NCBI GenBank assembly: GCA_002005505.1
Contig: KV908364.1
Coordinates: forward strand, 555,300-565,299
Source: Botryococcus braunii
Taxonomy: Eukaryota; Chlorophyta; Trebouxiophyceae
Length of the DNA: 10,000 bases
Direction: 5' to 3'
The position numbers and the translations under genes are program-made. A model generated the notes under the pieces. It was not told the origin of the DNA and did not search any database. It saw only the letters and a list, made by a program, of their open reading frames with translations. Each line of letters opens with the position of its first letter. Position 1 is the stretch's first letter. Positions 8,301 through 10,000 of this stretch are shown here, piece after piece.

Positions 8301-9850
8301 GACAAAATGTGAGACCAGTAAGCTTGTCAGTGCGGCCTGCCGGCGCCTAAAAGGAGCTTCATGTTCTTACCTTGCAGGCGCGATTGGGCGACTCAAATGC
8401 AAACCTTATTGCTCGCACACTACTGCTTCTTGGCGATTTGGCCAAAGCAGTTGGCCCTGCTTTTGACAAGTTGGGCCGTGTTTGCCTTGCGCCTGCACTC
8501 CTGGGGCTGAATGACAAGAAGAAGCAGGTAAAGCCCCTTCTGACACTGCCTAAATTGCTTCAACTTGTGTTTCCCAGAAGTTCCCACCATGACACAGTGA
8601 TGCAGCTGATATGCAGTTGGCTTGGACCGTGACGTGGCTATTGAATTAGAGTTGGATGTGCTATAACTCAGGTTGTGTGGGCTCCAGGTCCGTGACGGTG
8701 TAATCACTATGTTGGACGGGTATCTGAGTGTAACTCCATCCGACAGAGTCCTTCCAATTTTGGTTGATTATATTGTTAGTGCCAAATCTGCACGAGAGGG
8801 GAAGGCGATGGGCATACAGTGGTTGGCATCTGTTGCTGAAAGTGGTGCGGCAGGCAAATGCCTGGACAGTGCAGTAAGAGCAAGCGTCGCAGGTATCAAT
8901 GACAAAAATGGTGATGTACGTGAAGCTGGTGTGGAGCTAATGGCAAAACTCTTACAGGTACATTTGCAAGTAAAATGACTATGACGAATTATTGATAATG
9001 TATATCGATGCGACTAAAATGTGCAACTACAAGATAACTAAGCTCTCCACAAGACTGCATGATTGTGAGCAGGAATTGTGAGGATTAAGAGCAATCTTGT
9101 GCATGTCTTTGACTGACAATAGATGCTTAGTCGATATAGGACAACGGCTCTCTGGAAGTACAAATGGTGGGAAGTTGCTTTGTCAGGGATGACACTTCTA
9201 CATGATGCAGGTTCATGGCCAAGCCGACGTGAAACAGGCATGCAGCCATCTAGACTCAGCTGCTCGTACAATGGCAATGGAAGCTATTAAGAAAGTTCTT
9301 GGAAACAAGGAAGGAGCAGCCATCCCAGCAAAGGTTGTTGCTTCTGCTCCTCAACAACATCCTGAGCCAGCAGGTAACACTTTCAAAGCGTAGATTGAAG
9401 ATGACATCTCAAGCGTCAGACTTGAGGAGCACTTCATGTTTTCTACGAATATCAACCCCTTTTGGTCCCTCTTGATTGCATATAACTTTCTAACCTGTGC
9501 TGTACAGATGTGGCACAGTCTCGGCCCAATACTGCACGATCAGCAAAGTCTACTATCCCTGATCCATCCAAGCGGGATCCTGGCCGCACACAACCTGGAG
9601 CAGGCCAGTCCAGCGTGGGAGTACTAGCAATCAGTGAAAAGAAAGATGACCGTGCTCGTAAGGTACAGTCCAAGGGCTTCCCAGTAATTTTGGGATTTAC
9701 TGCACTGAACTGACGCAGATGGTTCTGTGAATCTGAGGTCCACAAACCTATGCAGGGACGTTTTAAACCTCTCAAGTTTGAACCTCCCAGAGAAGATGAG
9801 GAAGAGTATCTGCAGCAAGAGCTTGGGCAGCTTGCCTCGCAACCACTCAA
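327..9850 (+). CDS. MOR1: XMAP215/CKAP5/MOR1-family microtubule polymerase, TOG1-TOG4 and start of TOG5 (3' end outside window)
   Basis: Cytosolic microtubule-associated protein. In this family, arrays of TOG domains bind tubulin dimers and add them at microtubule plus ends, supporting spindle, cortical-array and phragmoplast growth. Exons: 327-489, 613-721, 828-951, 1027-1106, 1278-1383, 1462-1710, 1849-2034, 2125-2225, 2772-2958, 3051-3218, 3345-3479, 3648-3779, 3885-4013, 4508-4603, 6110-6334, 6492-6584, 6838-7161, 7586-7726, 8378-8527, 8688-8957, 9211-9373, 9508-9662, 9756-9850. All introns are GT-AG and all phases agree, giving about 1,193 codons. Order: TOG1 (about 1-235), linker, TOG2 (about 278-510), basic linker, TOG3 (about 583-800), linker, TOG4 (about 861-1080), linker, TOG5 lead-in. 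The start ATG has A at -3, G at +4 and an in-frame TAA at 309-311. The family call rests on remembered Arabidopsis MOR1 and human CKAP5 sequences. The symbol assumes a plant-like lineage; an animal orthologue would be CKAP5. The last exon end is the least certain boundary. Confidence 0.93.
613..721 (+). CDS. MOR1: Exon 2: TOG1 HEAT repeat
   Basis: Acceptor ttgcacag. Residues about 55-90, containing ALSDTNVAAIDKALEAL, which corresponds to the family's DSNA-VQ-KALDAL helix pair. It ends at GAAAA before donor gtaggc (phase 2). Without splicing there would be an immediate TAG stop at 723. Confidence 0.9.
828..951 (+). CDS. MOR1: Exon 3: TOG1 HEAT repeats
   Basis: Acceptor gggacag. It starts with one base that completes a lysine codon. 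It encodes AGPACQAITSKHL and then VLLMFVELEQGD, matching the plant segment with VCDAIALKCL and FLLWVELE. It ends at GCG before donor gtacga (phase 0). The exon lies in a different frame from the longer open stretch at 789-1007, which is not the coding frame. Confidence 0.88.
1027..1106 (+). CDS. MOR1: Exon 4: TOG1 HEAT repeat
   Basis: Acceptor attgtgcag. Residues 133-158, containing EALIKAFNDKVPKVVQAA, equivalent to the family's AIKNKVAKAVVPAV helix. It ends in AG before donor gtttgc (phase 2). This exon was too short for ORF detection and was found by homology and phase. Confidence 0.9.
1278..1383 (+). CDS. MOR1: Exon 5: conserved SEFGSK segment of TOG1
   Basis: Acceptor ggaacag. The split serine begins SEFGSKVI, one of the most conserved stretches of TOG1 in plants and animals. 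The lysine near residue 164 lies in the tubulin-facing loop region. It continues to LPSLFEAKQEPVRDVAKK. Donor gtgggt after ACG, phase 0. Confidence 0.93.
1384..1461 (+). other. Intron 5, 78 bases, stop-free and frame-preserving
   Basis: Bounded by gtgggt and ctcttgcag, with a pyrimidine-rich 3' end. Retention would add 26 residues inside a TOG1 helix that continues across the junction in all relatives, so splicing is expected to be the normal outcome. Confidence 0.8.
1462..1710 (+). CDS. MOR1: Exon 6: end of TOG1 and TOG1-TOG2 linker
   Basis: Acceptor ctcttgcag, donor gtaagt, phases 0-0, 83 codons (residues about 195-277). It holds the last TOG1 helices (LLDKMPESMRKEIEKI), then the QPSRF-KKEQ segment that matches the conserved PTRF-R-Q motif ending TOG1. 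A Ser/Ala/Asp-rich linker follows. The upstream 78-base intron is stop-free and frame-preserving. Confidence 0.92.
1849..2034 (+). CDS. MOR1: Exon 7: TOG2 first HEAT repeat
   Basis: Acceptor tttggcag, donor gtacca, phases 0-0, 62 codons (about 278-339). It begins DDPYDFAEPVNVL, matching the family's D-Y-L-DPVDIL entry to TOG2. Then comes AAKWTERRDAL, with the tubulin-contact Trp near residue 306, and PKLATGDYGDVLRELRK, matching human CKAP5 closely. Confidence 0.94.
2125..2225 (+). CDS. MOR1: Exon 8: TOG2 HEAT repeat
   Basis: Acceptor gctgcag, donor gtgcgg (phase 2). It encodes DSNVVCVAEAIGCIGVLAGG then LRANF, matching DVNLAVAVEAI and LACGLRTHF of plant MOR1. Joining to exon 9 reproduces the family spacing between NF/HF and LLEKLKEK exactly, which fixes this weak donor. 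Confidence 0.9.
2226..2771 (+). other. Intron 8, 546 bases
   Basis: Donor gtgcgg, acceptor aattgcag. No conserved coding content was found; the flanking exons join at exactly the family spacing. A pyrimidine-rich stretch and AG at 2362-2381, followed by GT at 2428, form a possible pseudoexon. Confidence 0.85.
2772..2958 (+). CDS. MOR1: Exon 9: TOG2 middle HEAT repeats
   Basis: Acceptor aattgcag. The first base completes a lysine codon. It encodes FGILLEKLKEKN, ALTQIM and LDHKNPKVRLETC, corresponding to LLEKLKEKK and the NK-P-VR helix. Donor gtctgt after CAG, phase 0. A second AG five bases downstream of the used acceptor would shift the frame. Confidence 0.92.
3051..3218 (+). CDS. MOR1: Exon 10: TOG2 fourth and fifth HEAT repeats
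   Basis: Acceptor gtgggcag, donor gtactt, phases 0-0, 56 codons. It contains LLLPSILKASSDAAPDIREA, matching the family's ND--P-VRDAAF-AL helix pair. The first residues (GWVAG) are less conserved, so the 5' boundary rests on phase and length agreement. Confidence 0.87.
3345..3479 (+). CDS. MOR1: Exon 11: end of TOG2 and start of TOG2-TOG3 linker
   Basis: Acceptor tgaaccag, donor gtaaga, phases 0-0, 45 codons. SDKLDEPRRKKLEELV matches the LEKLDDVRKKKLSEM end of plant TOG2. It is followed by a Ser/Thr-rich and Lys/Pro-containing unstructured stretch. Confidence 0.92.
3648..3779 (+). CDS. MOR1: Exon 12: basic TOG2-TOG3 linker
   Basis: Acceptor ctgccgcag, donor gtaagc, phases 0-0, 44 codons (about 537-580). 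It includes SGPPRKGPALKAA, similar to the Pro/Lys-rich GGPPKKGKPA linker of human CKAP5, then an acidic DEDVCDD tail. In this family, basic linkers help attach the protein to the microtubule lattice. Confidence 0.87.
3780..3884 (+). other. Intron 12, 105 bases, stop-free and frame-preserving (exitron-like)
   Basis: Bounded by gtaagc and ttggtacag. It lacks a clear pyrimidine tract at its 3' end. Retention would insert 35 hydrophilic residues into the flexible TOG2-TOG3 linker, where an insertion should be tolerated. Whether it is intron, exon or both cannot be settled from sequence. Confidence 0.6.
3885..4013 (+). CDS. MOR1: Exon 13: TOG3 first HEAT repeat
   Basis: Acceptor ttggtacag, donor gtagaa, phases 0-0, 43 codons. 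It contains LSSANWKDRLASMDEL, almost the same as the CKAP5 TOG3 sequence SSNWKERLACMEE, with the Trp near residue 610. The preceding 105-base intron has no stop and preserves frame, so exons 12 and 13 may sometimes be joined without splicing. Confidence 0.92.
4014..4507 (+). other. Intron 13, 494 bases
   Basis: Donor gtagaa, acceptor gcagttgcag. The exon 13 reading frame stays open for about 300 bases into this intron, to a TGA at 4314-4316, but the translation matches no TOG sequence. Nothing else was recognised. Confidence 0.85.
4508..4603 (+). CDS. MOR1: Exon 14: TOG3, PGW motif
   Basis: Acceptor gcagttgcag, donor gtatca, phases 0-0, 32 codons. It encodes a helix end and then HTPGWGEKNFQ, matching the PGWNEKNVQ (plant) and PGWKETNFQ (human) signature of TOG3. 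It is short and flanked by 494-base and 1,506-base introns. Confidence 0.93.
5311..5376 (+). repeat. (CG)6(TG)27 dinucleotide microsatellite
   Basis: CG repeats at 5311-5322 pass directly into TG repeats at 5323-5376. The result is 66 bases of uninterrupted alternating pyrimidine-purine sequence, a classic Z-DNA-forming pattern. The repeat number is likely polymorphic. Confidence 0.97.
5379..5402 (+). other. G-quadruplex motif 1
   Basis: Four G runs of 5, 6, 5 and 3 bases at 5379-5383, 5385-5390, 5394-5398 and 5400-5402, with loops A, TTC and A. It fits the standard G3+N1-7 pattern, lies on the sense strand and begins two bases after the TG tract ends. Confidence 0.75.
5542..5558 (+). other. 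G-quadruplex motif 2
   Basis: Four GGG runs (5542-5544, 5546-5548, 5550-5552, 5556-5558) with loops A, T and TGA. One-base loops favour a stable parallel quadruplex. It is on the sense strand, so it could also form in the pre-mRNA. Confidence 0.78.
6110..6334 (+). CDS. MOR1: Exon 15: TOG3 middle HEAT repeats
   Basis: Acceptor gggatgcag, donor gtgcgt, phases 0-0, 75 codons (about 656-730). It encodes VLSKVVDVVTQVAS, TDKIADIKLKA, SEALGPQFVF and AHKNPK, matching the family's ERVADIKTRA, CEAVGPGFVF and EHKNPK in order. An alternative acceptor 11 bases upstream (tatgtgcag) would break the frame. Confidence 0.94.
6492..6584 (+). CDS. MOR1: Exon 16: TOG3 fourth HEAT repeat
   Basis: Acceptor tggataacag, donor gtaagc, phases 0-0, 31 codons. 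VLSESLLWMGKTVDEFG then LNLKSLIDWFK matches VLSEGLLWM, DDFG and LKLKDLIDFCK of Arabidopsis MOR1. Confidence 0.95.
6838..7161 (+). CDS. MOR1: Exon 17: last TOG3 repeat, TOG3-TOG4 linker, TOG4 entry
   Basis: The longest exon, 108 codons (about 762-869). Acceptor ttactggcag, donor gtagag, phases 0-0. It encodes NATVRNAAVSVLG and the LGPSI / RPDLKP end of TOG3. A lysine/arginine-rich low-complexity linker containing APTRK follows, then FLPRTDISSQ, the conserved LPRT(D/E)IS entry to TOG4. Intron 16 holds two decoy CAG sequences before the used acceptor. Confidence 0.94.
7162..7585 (+). other. Intron 17, 424 bases
   Basis: Donor gtagag, acceptor atttctgcag. It contains a perfect 9-bp-arm hairpin (7353-7374) and a TTTA-repeat stretch near 7488-7501. 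No coding content was recognised. Confidence 0.87.
7353..7374 (+). repeat. Perfect inverted repeat, 9-bp arms, 4-base loop
   Basis: TGGCAGCTG at 7353-7361 and CAGCTGCCA at 7366-7374, separated by ATGC. It would fold as a stable hairpin in RNA. There is no following U-tract and no known function. Confidence 0.75.
7586..7726 (+). CDS. MOR1: Exon 18: TOG4 first HEAT repeat
   Basis: Acceptor atttctgcag, donor gtagct, phases 0-0, 47 codons. It contains LIASSNWKERNSGLEEV, with the first-loop Trp near residue 883, then VQPNVGDLIPALK, closely matching human IQPNIGELPTALK. Confidence 0.95.
7727..8377 (+). other. Intron 18, 651 bases
   Basis: Donor gtagct, acceptor accttgcag. Exons 18 and 19 join PALK to ARLGDSN with no missing residues. 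I saw no snoRNA boxes in valid arrangement, no tRNA and no repeat. Confidence 0.87.
8378..8527 (+). CDS. MOR1: Exon 19: TOG4 second and third HEAT repeats
   Basis: Acceptor accttgcag, donor gtaaag, phases 0-0, 50 codons. ARLGDSNANLIARTLLLL and LAKAVGPAFDK match the RL-DSNK-LV-QTL and A-AMGP motifs of TOG4. The exon closes with GLNDKKKQ, equivalent to the LGD-KK segment. Confidence 0.95.
8688..8957 (+). CDS. MOR1: Exon 20: TOG4 third to fifth HEAT repeats
   Basis: Acceptor ggctccag, donor gtacat, phases 0-0, 90 codons (about 967-1056). It starts VRDGVITMLDGYL and ends with INDKNGDVREAGVELMAKLL, equivalent to the D--GDVRK-A helix in the last TOG4 repeat of CKAP5 and MOR1. Confidence 0.94.
9211..9373 (+). 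CDS. MOR1: Exon 21: end of TOG4 and start of TOG4-TOG5 linker
   Basis: Acceptor atgatgcag, donor gtaaca (phase 1), 54 codons plus one base. It encodes the closing TOG4 helix with AMEAIKKVLGNKEG, then Ala/Pro/Gln-rich linker. The split codon with exon 22 makes an aspartate. Confidence 0.9.
9508..9662 (+). CDS. MOR1: Exon 22: TOG4-TOG5 linker
   Basis: Acceptor ctgtacag; two bases complete the split Asp codon. It encodes a Ser/Pro/Arg/Lys-rich unstructured linker and ends AISEKKDDRARK, comparable to the charged K-E-R-KDEK segment just before TOG5 in human CKAP5. Donor gtacag after AAG, phase 0. Confidence 0.86.
9756..9850 (+). CDS. MOR1: Exon 23: TOG5 lead-in (3' boundary provisional)
   Basis: Acceptor ctatgcag, phase 0. 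It encodes GRFKPLKFEPPREDEEEYL, matching plant FKFEEPRSEQIQEL and human LKWNFTTPRDEYIEQL, so this is the start of TOG5. The best donor is gtacgg at 9851 (phase 2). A second possible donor, gtcaca, lies at 9856. Without splicing the frame stops at about 9900. Confidence 0.78.
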
Positions 9851-10000
9851 GTACGGTCACAGCATATGCTTGGATGGACACTTTCCATTGAACCAGTTCT
9901 GATACTTCACATGTAGTAGTAATCACAGCAAAGCCAACACCAGGTTGCCAGTGACATGAATGTAAGTTTCGTTACATGTATTGGTCATGCAACCCTTTCA
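9851..10000 (+). other. Start of intron 23, running off the window
   Basis: Presumed intron from donor gtacgg. It contains a strong gtaagt donor at 9962 preceded by an AG at 9950-9951, which could bound a 10-base microexon that keeps phase. Otherwise the next exon lies outside the window. Confidence 0.5.

Noticed and set aside
9452..9850. 132-codon open frame on the - strand
   Set aside because: Antisense to exons 22 and 23; Ser/Arg/Leu-rich with no recognisable domain.
1..10000. Prokaryotic operon, defence system, CRISPR or phage content
   Set aside because: No long prokaryotic-style genes, ribosome binding sites or repeat arrays. The only coherent coding signal is one spliced eukaryotic gene.

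Overview
The window carries one gene on the + strand: the 5' part of a eukaryotic, intron-rich gene for an XMAP215/CKAP5/MOR1-family microtubule polymerase. I traced 23 exons between 327 and about 9850. The 22 introns between them are all GT-AG, and every splice junction keeps the reading frame. The spliced exons give about 1,193 codons. Family members are usually near 2,000 residues, so about 60% of the protein is here. The C-terminal part (most of TOG5, the C-terminal region and the 3' end) lies beyond position 10000.

Organism: a eukaryote, clearly not a prokaryote or organelle. The N-terminus, with AKKLPW followed by DR, HK and WK, reads more like plant MOR1 than animal CKAP5. I therefore favour the green lineage, possibly a streptophyte alga or an early-diverging plant. 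This comes from remembered family sequences, not a search, and several linker segments (GPPRKGPA, APTR, LPRTDIS) also resemble animal CKAP5. The lineage is tentative.

Layout: 1-326 is upstream sequence or 5' leader with three short upstream ORFs. Exons 1-6 (327-1710) encode TOG1 and the first linker. Exons 7-11 (1849-3479) encode TOG2 and the start of a basic linker. Exon 12 (3648-3779) is linker. Exons 13-17 (3885-7161) encode TOG3 and the TOG3-TOG4 linker, and are split by a 1.5 kb intron (4604-6109). That intron holds a CG/TG dinucleotide tract and two G-quadruplex motifs. Exons 18-21 (7586-9373) encode TOG4. Exons 21-23 encode the next linker and the lead-in to TOG5. Each of the four TOG arrays keeps the tryptophan of its first HEAT loop (about W26, W306, W610, W883), which contacts tubulin in this family.

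No second gene, RNA gene, mobile element or CRISPR array could be supported on either strand. Points of interest are two stop-free introns whose length is a multiple of three (exitron-like), the upstream ORFs, the non-B-DNA cluster, a run of twelve consecutive phase-0 introns, and weak donor sites.
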